From JAHJDR01 sp964526915 (GTDB lineage: Bacteria; UBA10199; JADGCS01): a stretch of 7,174 nucleotides of DNA. Made by a program: the position numbers and the translations under genes. Positions 1 through 5,820 of this stretch are shown piece after piece (within the stretch, counting starts at the first letter, position 1; the number at the start of each line of letters is the position of its first letter). The notes beneath the pieces were generated by a model. The model was not told where the DNA came from. It searched no databases and saw only the letters and a program-made list of their open reading frames with translations. The DNA lies in the NCBI GenBank assembly GCA_964526915.1, contig CAZGMS010000160.1, positions 1-7,174 of the forward strand. Direction: 5' to 3'.

Positions 1-730
1 CCGCTTTGGCGCGAACGAGGGACGGCTGGTCGGACGTTGCACACACCACCACAGAACGTTTGAGGCCTTCTTCCCCCAAATCTCTCTCGATGAACTCACG
101 CACCTCGCGTCCACGCTCACCGATCAGCGCGATCACGTTGATCTCGGCCTCCGTGTTGCGCGCGATCATACCCATCAAGGTGGACTTCCCCACACCAGCC
201 GCCGAAAAAATCCCCACGCGCTGTCCCTCTCCCGTCGTGAGCATGGCATCAATGGCCTTGACCCCCACGGACAGTGGTTGGCAGATTACCTTGCGTTTAA
301 GGGGATCGGGCGGCGTGTTGTGTACCGGATAGTACTCTTTGACATCCAATCCCCCCCGCGTGTCGGTATCGATGGGGTCTCCCAAGCCATCCAGAATGCG
401 GCCCTTCAAGTTAAACCCTACCGGTACGCGCAGACAATCTCCGGTGGGGATGACTTCGTTACCCGGACCGATCCCCTCCAAATTACCCAATGGCATCAGC
501 AGGACGTCACTGCCCTGAAATCCCACTACTTCGGATTTGATGGTTTTGCCTTGATTCTGAATGTTGATGTAACACAAATCCCCAACACTCACGTTAGGGA
601 CCACCGCCCGCACGATCAAGCCAGTCAATTCCTTGACCTTGCCTCTGATGCGATACGTCGCCGCACGACGCACTTTTTCGCGGTAACTTTTAAGACTGAT
701 CTCTTCCCTGATTGTGTTGTGCTCGGTCAC
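1..730 (-). CDS. sctN: SctN-type T3SS ATPase, 3' end outside window
   Basis: Partial gene: 243 codons from a GTG start, running off the left edge without a stop. It encodes the N-terminal and first catalytic part of the FliI/SctN (YscN) ATPase, the cytoplasmic hexamer that unfolds substrates and detaches chaperones at the export gate. Visible: beta-barrel domain about residues 25-100, the Walker A loop SAAGVGKST at 176-184 (Lys182), and GERGREV at 204-210, whose first Glu (205) matches the catalytic base of the F1-beta/FliI family. The stretch TTGEGQRVGIF (166-175 region) resembles non-flagellar SctN (CGEGQRxGIF) more than FliI (VGxGQRxGL). The start overlaps the sctL stop as GTGA (727-730), implying translational coupling. 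A G-rich stretch (735-742) is a possible weak ribosome site. Family is very sure; SctN over FliI is probable. Confidence 0.95.
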   Translation of the reverse strand, partial: MTEHNTIREEISLKSYREKVRRAATYRIRGKVKELTGLIVRAVVPNVSVGDLCYINIQNQGKTIKSEVVGFQGSDVLLMPLGNLEGIGPGNEVIPTGDCLRVPVGFNLKGRILDGLGDPIDTDTRGGLDVKEYYPVHNTPPDPLKRKVICQPLSVGVKAIDAMLTTGEGQRVGIFSAAGVGKSTLMGMIARNTEAEINVIALIGERGREVREFIERDLGEEGLKRSVVVCATSDQPSLVRAKA

Positions 731-1419
731 GAACCCACCCCCAACGCTTTTTTGATGGCCTCGAGCTGGTAGTCCAGTTGTGCGTCAATGGTCCCCATCT
801 CGGACTCAATCACACAGCCTGCTTCTTTGACATTTTCGGTTGGCTTGATGCTCAGCGTCTGCGTGGTCTGCAAAAGATTCGTCAGTTGCGTTTCTTTTTC
901 TCTGATGCGCTCGTAATCGTTGGGGTTGACAAAAATGGTCAGGTGATTGCCCAAAGACGCGTGCAGGGCTTGTTTGATGAGTCCCAAGACAGCCTCATCA
1001 TCGGTCTTGAGCGCGTTGCCCACAATTTTTTGCGCGATCTCATACACCAGACTCACGGATTCTTTTTCGATACTTTCGATGAGTTTTTTCTGGTGTGCTT
1101 CAATCTGTACGAGTTGCCCTGTCACGGTAGCCAACCCTTCCTGCCGTCCCTGTTCGAAACCCTGTTTCTTGGCCTCGGCCATTTTGGTTTCGACCTGCAG
1201 ATACAATTCTTTGGCCTTCTCCTTGACGCGTTTGGATTCTTCCTGTGCCTTGTTGACGATGACCTCGGATTGACTCAGCGCCTGGACCTCGGATTCTGAA
1301 ATGATTTTACTGGAAACAGGTGATTCTTTTTCGGCAAATTCCTCCAACTCAAGACGGTTTTCAAGGCTGATTTGCTCATCCACACAGTCCCTCTTAATGA
1401 CCTTTGATTTTTGCTCCAT
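727..1419 (-). CDS. sctL: SctL/FliH-family stator of the T3SS ATPase
   Basis: 230 residues, a normal length for the HrpE/YscL/FliH family. In the family it is the peripheral stalk that holds the SctN ATPase and links it to the cytoplasmic sorting platform. Counting from the upstream ATG at 1425, residues 47-125 are charged and helical, with a Gly-x3-Gly-x3-Gly run (GFEQGRQEG, 89-97) typical of FliH. The C-terminal domain has the strand TIFVNPNDYERI (163-174) and the family signature around GCVIESEMGTIDAQL (203-217). Two start codons lie 6 bp apart. The Shine-Dalgarno GAGGA (1432-1428) is 8 nt from the ATG at 1419 but only 2 nt from the one at 1425, so 1419 is preferred. The gap to the preceding gene is 25 bp, and its stop overlaps the sctN start. 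Confidence 0.92.
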   Translation of the reverse strand: MEQKSKVIKRDCVDEQISLENRLELEEFAEKESPVSSKIISESEVQALSQSEVIVNKAQEESKRVKEKAKELYLQVETKMAEAKKQGFEQGRQEGLATVTGQLVQIEAHQKKLIESIEKESVSLVYEIAQKIVGNALKTDDEAVLGLIKQALHASLGNHLTIFVNPNDYERIREKETQLTNLLQTTQTLSIKPTENVKEAGCVIESEMGTIDAQLDYQLEAIKKALGVGS

Positions 1420-1444
1420 AGACATTTTCCTCAGTCAGCTAGTG

Positions 1445-2377
1445 CTAGATCACGCTCGAAACAGCCGACAGCATGTCTTCGCGAAAGGCGATGACTGATA
1501 CCTCAGAATTTTTTTCCATTTGCTCATTCACAAAATCCTGCATAAGGTTCGCGTCCTGCCGAGACATTTTTCGTTTGATGATTTCCAAATCCTGCCGATC
1601 TTTCATGAGCAGCATTTTTGCAAAAACCAGAAACCCCAACGTTTTAACAAAACGATCGGAGTGTCCTGCCTGAACCTCTTTGCTGATCAGGTGGAATTGG
1701 GCACGCTTGAGCCGTTTTTCGGAAACGTTACCCGTTTTTTGAAGATAGGTTTCGACATAACGGCGATCAGCGGGCGACAAACGCTCCAACACCACATCGC
1801 GCGCGCGGACAGGCAAAGAAATCAACCCCAAGGCAATTTCCTGATACCCCAGTGCCATGAAGGTTTGTGAGATTTGGTCAGCACGCAAGAGACAAAAGTG
1901 TTCGAACTCAAATTTCTGACCCTTTTCAAAAGTTTTTTTGAGCACAAACCTGTTTTCAATCTGGCTCTGAAACAATTCCACCAAGGCCAACGGGACAGCG
2001 TACGTATCGGAGAGACGCGGCAAACGTTGCAGAACCTCCTGAGACAAGCCATCCAAGATTGCGTTCACGCGCTCTGCTGGCAGGTAACGCAAAACCGCCG
2101 CAATCACCTCTGGAGCTTCTTCCTCGAGCAGAACCACCAACCAATCAACATGGACGTCTGAAAAGTAGGACTGGCTTTTGGACCGGACCAGTTTCCTCAA
2201 TTCGTCTTGAGCCACCTGGGCCACGTCTTTTTCGGCGTGCTGACACAAACTTTTGTACAAAGCGAGCATTTCTGTCCGATCCCCGGCAGGAACATGGGCC
2301 AAAAAAGTCTCGGCTTTTTTGGGTTGCTGAATCAGCAGGATGAGAAAAAAAGCCTTCTGTCGCACGTTTAAATTCAT
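1445..2377 (-). CDS. FliG-like protein in the SctK position of a T3SS operon
   Basis: 310 residues with no signal peptide or membrane segment. Residues 79-122 fit the FliG middle domain: WLVVLLEEEAPEVIAAVL corresponds to FliG's LL..EHPQTIALIL, so the EHPQ motif reads EAPE. Residues about 164-235 fit the FliG C-terminal domain: helices around ALGYQEIALGLISLP, then VLERLSPADRRYVETYL and KRLKRAQFHLISKEV, matching ALKG..., ILxNMSxRAAExLxEDL and xxxxAQxxIV. FliG couples the membrane ring to the C-ring; in non-flagellar systems SctK, which is not an obvious FliG homologue, holds that place. It sits immediately before sctL-sctN, the place of fliG before fliH-fliI. Start: AGGAG (2390-2386) lies 8 nt from the ATG at 2377; an in-frame GTG at 2407 lies upstream of this site and is unlikely. 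Domain match is by eye, and a divergent non-FliG helical protein remains possible. Confidence 0.75.
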   Translation of the reverse strand: MNLNVRQKAFFLILLIQQPKKAETFLAHVPAGDRTEMLALYKSLCQHAEKDVAQVAQDELRKLVRSKSQSYFSDVHVDWLVVLLEEEAPEVIAAVLRYLPAERVNAILDGLSQEVLQRLPRLSDTYAVPLALVELFQSQIENRFVLKKTFEKGQKFEFEHFCLLRADQISQTFMALGYQEIALGLISLPVRARDVVLERLSPADRRYVETYLQKTGNVSEKRLKRAQFHLISKEVQAGHSDRFVKTLGFLVFAKMLLMKDRQDLEIIKRKMSRQDANLMQDFVNEQMEKNSEVSVIAFREDMLSAVSSVI

Positions 2378-2470
2378 TCTGCTCTCTCCTGAGACAACGT
2401 CAAGCACAGCCGCAGTGTAGCGTATTTCGTGAATTTATTGAAATGATTTTTATGGCTATTTACCCTGCCC

Positions 2471-2962
2471 TTAACCCAGGTTGGTTTGCAACAAGGTGTT
2501 GAGGTTCTGCGAAATGGACTGAGCCAACTTTGAGAACAGTTCCGTATTGATGGTCAGCGTTCCAATGCTGGCTTGGTAGGCCAATAATTGTCTGCGCGAC
2601 AAACGGGTGTTGTCGGAGGCCAACACCTCGATAATTGAATCCATCTTCACAACATCGCTGTTGATGCTGCTGAAAATATTTGAAAACGCCTGTTTCCCAT
2701 CGAAATTACTCACGTTGCTGAATTCACCTTCGCTGATCTGAAGCTTGATGTTATCCGCGGACAGCACCTGCATGTCTCCACCTGTTGGTTTGTCCACGAT
2801 CGCTTCCGATAGCTTTTCCATCATGGCATTGGACTGCTTCTTTTGCAGAACCTCGTCGAACTTGGATATGGTGTCGGTGCCACCAGGACCTCCCAGTGGT
2901 TTTACGTTGGCAATTTTTTCTGCCACCTTTTGGTTCAATGTTTTGATGATGGGATCAACCAT
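2471..2962 (-). CDS. sctI: SctI-like T3SS inner-rod protein
   Basis: 163 residues, secreted-type composition (Ser/Asn/Gln-rich), with no cysteine and no signal peptide. The C-terminal amphipathic helix, about residues 118-163, has the YscI/PrgJ pattern: RRQLLAYQASI, then NTELFSKLAQSISQNLNTLL ending at QTNLG, comparable to LLxLQ...ELxSKxAxxxSQNIDTLLxxQ. In the family this helix packs in the rod that joins the export gate to the needle. FliE, the flagellar counterpart, ends differently (VRNKLVxAYQEIMxMQV), so SctI fits better. The N-terminal half is variable, as is normal. Start: GGAG (2972-2969) lies 6 nt before the ATG at 2962. The ATG at 2974 would leave no properly spaced ribosome site. It follows the sigma gene by 26 bp and precedes the FliG-like gene by 93 bp. 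Confidence 0.8.
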   Translation of the reverse strand: MVDPIIKTLNQKVAEKIANVKPLGGPGGTDTISKFDEVLQKKQSNAMMEKLSEAIVDKPTGGDMQVLSADNIKLQISEGEFSNVSNFDGKQAFSNIFSSINSDVVKMDSIIEVLASDNTRLSRRQLLAYQASIGTLTINTELFSKLAQSISQNLNTLLQTNLG

Positions 2963-2988
2963 AACAAACTCCATTCACCATGATGCGA

Positions 2989-3780
2989 TTACGCACCTGT
3001 GTGATTCATGTTGCTGACCTTCTTGAACAACAGTTCCAAACCTCTTGCATGCAACCGTGACGTCCAGGATTTCGACAGGTTCAACTGTCTACCAATATCT
3101 TCCATGGTCTTATTCTGGAAATAGTACATTTTGATCAATTTGCGCTCCTTATCGGGCAAACTTTCTATGGCATCACAAACTTTTTCTTTGATTTTCTGAA
3201 ACTCAGCCTTGCGCTCGATGTCTTTGTTGGCCTGTTCGTCTTCCACCTCAAAATCTTCCATGCTGTCGATGCTCATCACATAGATGGATGCCACTGAGTT
3301 GATCGAGTGACTGAGTTCGGACAGTTCCTTTTGATAAAATTCAGAGGTGCTGTCCATTCTTTTCTCATTGGCCTGTAAATATTCGTTCGCGGCCTGCTCA
3401 AACTTGATACGTGAATACAATGAGCGGGGGATCCAGCCCGTTTTGCGCAACCCATCGTAAATGGCACCCTTCACGCGATAATAGGCAAAGGTTCTGAAAT
3501 CCACACCAAATTTTTCGTCATATCTCTTGGCGGCTTCCAATAACCCCAATCTGGCGTTACACAGGATGTCATCGAAATCCACTTCGCTGGGAAGGGTGCG
3601 GATCATCTTGGAGGCAATGGAGGTAGCAAAAGGCAAATACTTTTCGATCAATACGTCACGTTCAGCATCCGTGTTAAACTTCTCACCAGCAGGCGACATG
3701 GGTTTGTTTGCGTCCATATCTTTCATTATAACCTGATTTTTTACTTTATGGTAAGGATTAACTTGAATGTTTTCTTGCAT
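2989..3780 (-). CDS. FliA/WhiG-type alternative sigma factor (sigma-28 family)
   Basis: 263 residues. Region 2 spans about 42-118 with FliA hallmarks: YLPFATSIA (FliA: xxPLVKRIA), LPSEVDFDDIL (LPxxVxxDDLI), FRTFAYYRVKGAIYDGLR (FxTYAxxRIRGAxLDELR) and GWIPRSLY (DWxPRSxR). Region 3 covers about 125-180 and is acidic at its end. Region 4 (200-255) carries ESLPDKERKLIKMYYF and a helix-turn-helix near TMEDIGRQLNLSKSWTSRLHARG. It should direct core RNA polymerase to GCCGATAA-like promoters, although several DNA-facing residues differ from FliA. Start ATG at 3780 has AGGAG (3791-3787) 6 nt upstream. It is the first gene of the T3SS operon; non-flagellar T3SS usually use ECF sigmas such as HrpL or AraC-type activators, so this is unusual. 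An anti-sigma partner (FlgM-like) is not seen here. Confidence 0.9.
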   Translation of the reverse strand: MQENIQVNPYHKVKNQVIMKDMDANKPMSPAGEKFNTDAERDVLIEKYLPFATSIASKMIRTLPSEVDFDDILCNARLGLLEAAKRYDEKFGVDFRTFAYYRVKGAIYDGLRKTGWIPRSLYSRIKFEQAANEYLQANEKRMDSTSEFYQKELSELSHSINSVASIYVMSIDSMEDFEVEDEQANKDIERKAEFQKIKEKVCDAIESLPDKERKLIKMYYFQNKTMEDIGRQLNLSKSWTSRLHARGLELLFKKVSNMNHTGA

Positions 3781-3817
3781 GACCGACTCCTTTTTCTAAG
3801 ATGTCATCTTCTTTATA

Positions 3818-3833
3818 AGCACAGAGCATGCCA
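3818..3833 (-). promoter_or_regulatory. Putative sigma-54 (-24/-12) promoter of the T3SS operon
   Basis: On the minus strand the sequence reads TGGCAT-N5-GTGCT, against the consensus TGGCAC-N5-TTGCW: 9 of 11 positions match, and the invariant GG and GC have the required 10-nt spacing. The GC lies at 3820-3819, which predicts transcription starting near 3807. That leaves a leader of about 27 nt containing the Shine-Dalgarno of the sigma gene. Upstream DNA is strongly AT-rich (3840-3950), as expected for an IHF-bendable region. It was found by eye; no enhancer-binding protein is encoded in the window. Confidence 0.6.
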
Positions 3834-3988
3834 TTTTGGTCTTTTATTTACTGCTATACACAAAAATAATAATATGCGACTAATAATAAATACAACTTAT
3901 TAATATTACTGTGTATTATTAAAAAATTTTCCTTAATAAAAATTACACTCGTTCAGTTTTGTGTAAAAAAAAACAAATATCGTCACGC

Positions 3989-4012
3989 AAATGGGGTGTT
4001 CGCCCCCCATTT
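3989..4012. repeat. UUCG-capped hairpin
   Basis: AAATGGGGTG / CCCCCCATTT form a 10-bp stem with one mismatch (T3997 against C4004) around a TTCG loop (3999-4002). UUCG loops are exceptionally stable in RNA. On the minus strand an T9 run (3973-3965) follows, but 15 nt away, which is too far for a standard intrinsic terminator. No gene on either strand clearly ends here. Confidence 0.55.
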
Positions 4013-4022
4013 CGGGGTTGTC

Positions 4023-4069
4023 TGTCTCAGAAGTGGTACTTTTGGTAAACCAGTGAGACAAAAGGTGGG
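4023..4069. repeat. Nested inverted repeat with clustered GTNYCAC units
   Basis: TGTCTCA (4023-4029) and TGAGACA (4054-4060) are perfect 7-bp inverted arms. Inside them TGGT (4034-4037) faces ACCA (4049-4052). On the minus strand three related heptamers appear in order, GTCCCAC, GTCTCAC and GTACCAC, with TTTT between the first two. This could be a regulator operator or enhancer lying 220-260 bp upstream of the predicted sigma-54 start site, or a remnant end of an insertion sequence with repeated transposase-binding sites (an IS21-like arrangement). No transposase is present nearby. Confidence 0.4.
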
Positions 4070-4277
4070 ACAGTAATTCAGTTTTGCTGGTGGCCCCCCA
4101 TCCAAGGTTGGTCATATTTCCCAATTCTGTCCATTTTTCAAGAGAGATATGCAAGAAAATTAAAAAAACTCTCTCCCGACTCGTCCGCTCAGTAGCGAAA
4201 AATGTGATTTGGCGCGGTGTACCACATGCATTCGCTTGAAAAGACGGTTCCATTTGAATAAGAATGATACCCGCAAC

Positions 4278-4901
4278 ATGAACTTTCAATTCGCTCAAAT
4301 CAAACGCCCCAAGCCTTTTATCCCCCATCACCACGAACCTGAGCCCAAAGACTGGTCTCTGCTCGCTGATTTTCCCAAGGTCGAATACCTTGTGGTTGAA
4401 GTGGGGTGCGGCAAAGGTGATTGGATTGTAAATGAGGCGCACACTCACCCCCATCGTTTTTACATAGGGATCGAACGCACGTTGACCAAGAGCCAGGACC
4501 TTCTGGCAAAGGCGCGTCAGCACACAGCTTCCAACCTTATTGTCTTGCGGGCCGACGCAGTGGCTGTGATGGCCCAAAAATTTCCCGACGAGACAGTGGA
4601 TGAATTGATTTTTTTCTATCCCAACCCCACCCCCAAAAAAAGACAGGCTAACCAGAGGTTCTTTGTGGGGGCTCAGTTTGAGGTCTTTGACAGGAGCCTG
4701 AAAACACACGCAATCCTTCTTCTGGCCACAAACATCAAGGCGTATTTGGATGAAGCAGAATGTTTTTTAAAACAGGTCTGGGGTTACCACATCCTCTCTT
4801 GCGGTCCCTTGGAAACAGCACACATTCCGCGCTCTGCGTTTGAAAAAAAATACCACGCCCGTGGTGATGTTTTATTCGAACTCATCGCGCAAAAACCATA
4901 A
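4278..4901 (+). CDS. trmB: TrmB-like tRNA (guanine-N7)-methyltransferase
   Basis: 207 residues, slightly shorter than E. coli TrmB (239), mainly at the N-terminus. TrmB uses S-adenosylmethionine to make m7G46 in the variable loop of tRNAs. Visible: SAM-binding motif I VEVGCGKGD (40-48), GIER (64-67) for the ribose hydroxyls, RADA (91-94), the family motif region 112-129 with YPNPTPKKR, and the C-terminal signature PRSAFEKKYHARGDVLFEL (184-202), matching TrmB's TxFExKxxxxGxxIxxL. The usual FPDPWPKKRH reads YPNPTPKKRQ, replacing the Asp, Trp and His; this fits a divergent TrmB subfamily or a changed substrate. Start: ATG 4278 is the first in-frame ATG and leaves a TrmB-like N-terminus, but there is no clear Shine-Dalgarno. 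A TTG at 4209 would add 23 residues that look non-coding. It is divergent from the T3SS operon and probably unrelated housekeeping. Confidence 0.85.
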   Translation: MNFQFAQIKRPKPFIPHHHEPEPKDWSLLADFPKVEYLVVEVGCGKGDWIVNEAHTHPHRFYIGIERTLTKSQDLLAKARQHTASNLIVLRADAVAVMAQKFPDETVDELIFFYPNPTPKKRQANQRFFVGAQFEVFDRSLKTHAILLLATNIKAYLDEAECFLKQVWGYHILSCGPLETAHIPRSAFEKKYHARGDVLFELIAQKP

Positions 4902-4953
4902 TACAATTCCCCTGACTCATAAAACAAACCGCGAATCAGATATTTTCTTTTAC

Positions 4954-4980
4954 AAAATCTTCCCCTAAGATTTTTTCTTC
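4954..4980 (+). terminator. Weak intrinsic terminator after trmB
   Basis: AAAATCTT (4954-4961) and AAGATTTT (4967-4974) form an 8-bp stem with the 5-nt loop CCCCT. The T-rich tail (TTTTTTCTTC, 4971-4980) overlaps the stem's right arm. Only one pair is G-C, so the stem is weak, but the position 53 bp after the trmB stop fits. Confidence 0.45.
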
Positions 4981-4990
4981 AATTAATCGC

Positions 4991-5125
4991 CTGTAGGGGC
5001 CGGTCCCTACGTGTACAAACAAGGAGAAAAACACAATGACCATAACCAGTATTCAAAATACATCTTATCGTTCCAGCAATGATTTTGATTTGGGTCTTTT
5101 GGAGGCCTCATCGCCGCCCCTACAG
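4991..5125. repeat. 10-bp inverted repeat spanning RBS and start codon, with inner hairpin
   Basis: CTGTAGGGGC (4991-5000) and GCCCCTACAG (5116-5125) are perfect inverted copies enclosing the ribosome site and the first 27 codons of the next gene. The left arm also forms a local hairpin, GTAGGG (4993-4998) with CCCTAC (5005-5010), plus a G-T pair and a CCGG loop, 10 nt before the Shine-Dalgarno. From memory, CTGTAGGGGC-type palindromes are dispersed repeats in many environmental genomes, so this may be a degenerate miniature element. Alternatively it is a leader structure acting on translation. Confidence 0.5.
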
Positions 5126-5809
5126 AATACAGACACCCTCGCTCAAGCCGGACCATCACTTGCCACGTTGGGCACCACAGGAAAAACACAATCAGCGCTG
5201 TTTGTCGAGGATGCCAATGCCTTTTTGACATCACGTTCACCGGCAAACACACCAACAGAAACCGCCTGGGTCAACCATTCTGCGACCTGGCGAATCACAG
5301 AACTGGAACGCCGGACGCGCAACATCAACAACGAGTTGTCTCAACTCGGATTCAACAGCAGGGATTACGACCATCGTCTGGACAAACTCGAAGGGCTTCG
5401 AAGAACATTTTTGACCTACCAGCCTGAGCAACAACCCATCGAAGTGGAACTCATTCATCATAGACCATACCCTCCCCACCCACGCCCCTACCCCGCACCG
5501 TATGAGCATGATGAACACCGTGTTGACTCTCTTGAAGCTGAAATGCGCAGAAATGGGTTGGACTTTATCAGAATCGAGGGAGATTATGCCCGCATCGACG
5601 ATCGTATCATCCGACTCGAACAACGTCGGTCAGACGAGGGCTTCCGCATTGGCCCCAACCCTGTTCATGATGGCCCCGGCTTTGGGATTGAATCCAGGCT
5701 CGATCAACTGGAGGCCAACATACGACGCCTGGAAGGGCGGGTGAATGATCTCAGGAGACTGTCGGGTTATTGTGATGACCGCCTGCGCAGGTTAGAACGC
5801 ATCGGCTAA
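5036..5809 (+). CDS. Coiled-coil protein with three 28-residue-spaced repeats; possible T3SS substrate
   Basis: 257 residues; no recognised family. Residues 1-50 are rich in Ser/Thr/Asn/Gln with no hydrophobic signal peptide (MTITSIQNTSYRSSNDFD), a composition seen in many T3SS-exported proteins. Three helical units follow, each starting R-[ILV]-x2-LE and ending D-x-R-[LI]-x2-LE, with the two Arg exactly 28 residues (four heptads) apart: R86/R114, R162/R190 and R221/R249. An Arg at +9 and an Asp at +26 are kept in all three. The linkers differ: one is rich in Pro, His and Tyr (134-160, RPYPPHPRPYPAPY) and one in Gly and Pro (200-219). There is a single cysteine, C246. AAGGAG (5021-5026) lies 9 nt before the ATG: a strong start. 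A role as effector, tether or chaperone-like protein is inference; a cytoplasmic scaffold is an equal alternative. Confidence 0.85.
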   Translation: MTITSIQNTSYRSSNDFDLGLLEASSPPLQNTDTLAQAGPSLATLGTTGKTQSALFVEDANAFLTSRSPANTPTETAWVNHSATWRITELERRTRNINNELSQLGFNSRDYDHRLDKLEGLRRTFLTYQPEQQPIEVELIHHRPYPPHPRPYPAPYEHDEHRVDSLEAEMRRNGLDFIRIEGDYARIDDRIIRLEQRRSDEGFRIGPNPVHDGPGFGIESRLDQLEANIRRLEGRVNDLRRLSGYCDDRLRRLERIG

Positions 5810-5820
5810 AAAACTGACTT

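Larger units (their letters stand above)
3834..4277. other. Gene-free AT-rich, structured intergenic region
   Basis: About 440 bp between the divergent sigma-factor and trmB genes. Bases 3840-3960 are very AT-rich with TAATAATA-type runs. An A9 run lies at 3965-3973. Then come a UUCG hairpin (3989-4012), a nested inverted repeat with GTNYCAC units (4023-4069) and a weak pair AGAGAG/CTCTCT (4141-4146 and 4169-4174). Open frames here on the minus strand are extensions of antisense frames of trmB without a ribosome site, so I call no gene. The area next to the sigma gene is probably regulatory. Confidence 0.6.

Noticed and set aside
278..1299. Long plus-strand open frames opposite sctN and sctL (up to 195 codons)
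   Set aside because: They are antisense to genes with strong family motifs, and their products are Phe/Leu/His-rich mirror translations.
2378..2470. Secondary promoter or terminator between sctI and the FliG-like gene
   Set aside because: TTTCAA-N18-TACACT is weak and there is no hairpin; read-through in one operon is simpler.
1..3780. The whole left cluster as a flagellar fliE-G-H-I-A locus
   Set aside because: The rod protein ends like SctI rather than FliE, and the ATPase has the GEGQRVGIF stretch of SctN. It remains an alternative and is addressed in the findings.
4141..4174. AGAGAG/CTCTCT inverted repeat with A/T runs
   Set aside because: Only 6 bp with a 22-bp spacer; expected by chance in this composition.
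4236..4264. Possible sigma-70 promoter TTGAAA-N17-TAAGAA before trmB
   Set aside because: The -10 matches only 3 of 6 positions and would leave a leader of just a few bases; too weak to list.
3933..4709. 258-codon minus-strand open frame opposite trmB
   Set aside because: It is antisense to a clear TrmB gene, has no domain and no ribosome site, and runs into low-complexity intergenic sequence.
5237..5623. 128-codon minus-strand frame opposite the coiled-coil gene
   Set aside because: The plus-strand gene has a strong ribosome site and a regular repeat pattern; the antisense frame has neither.
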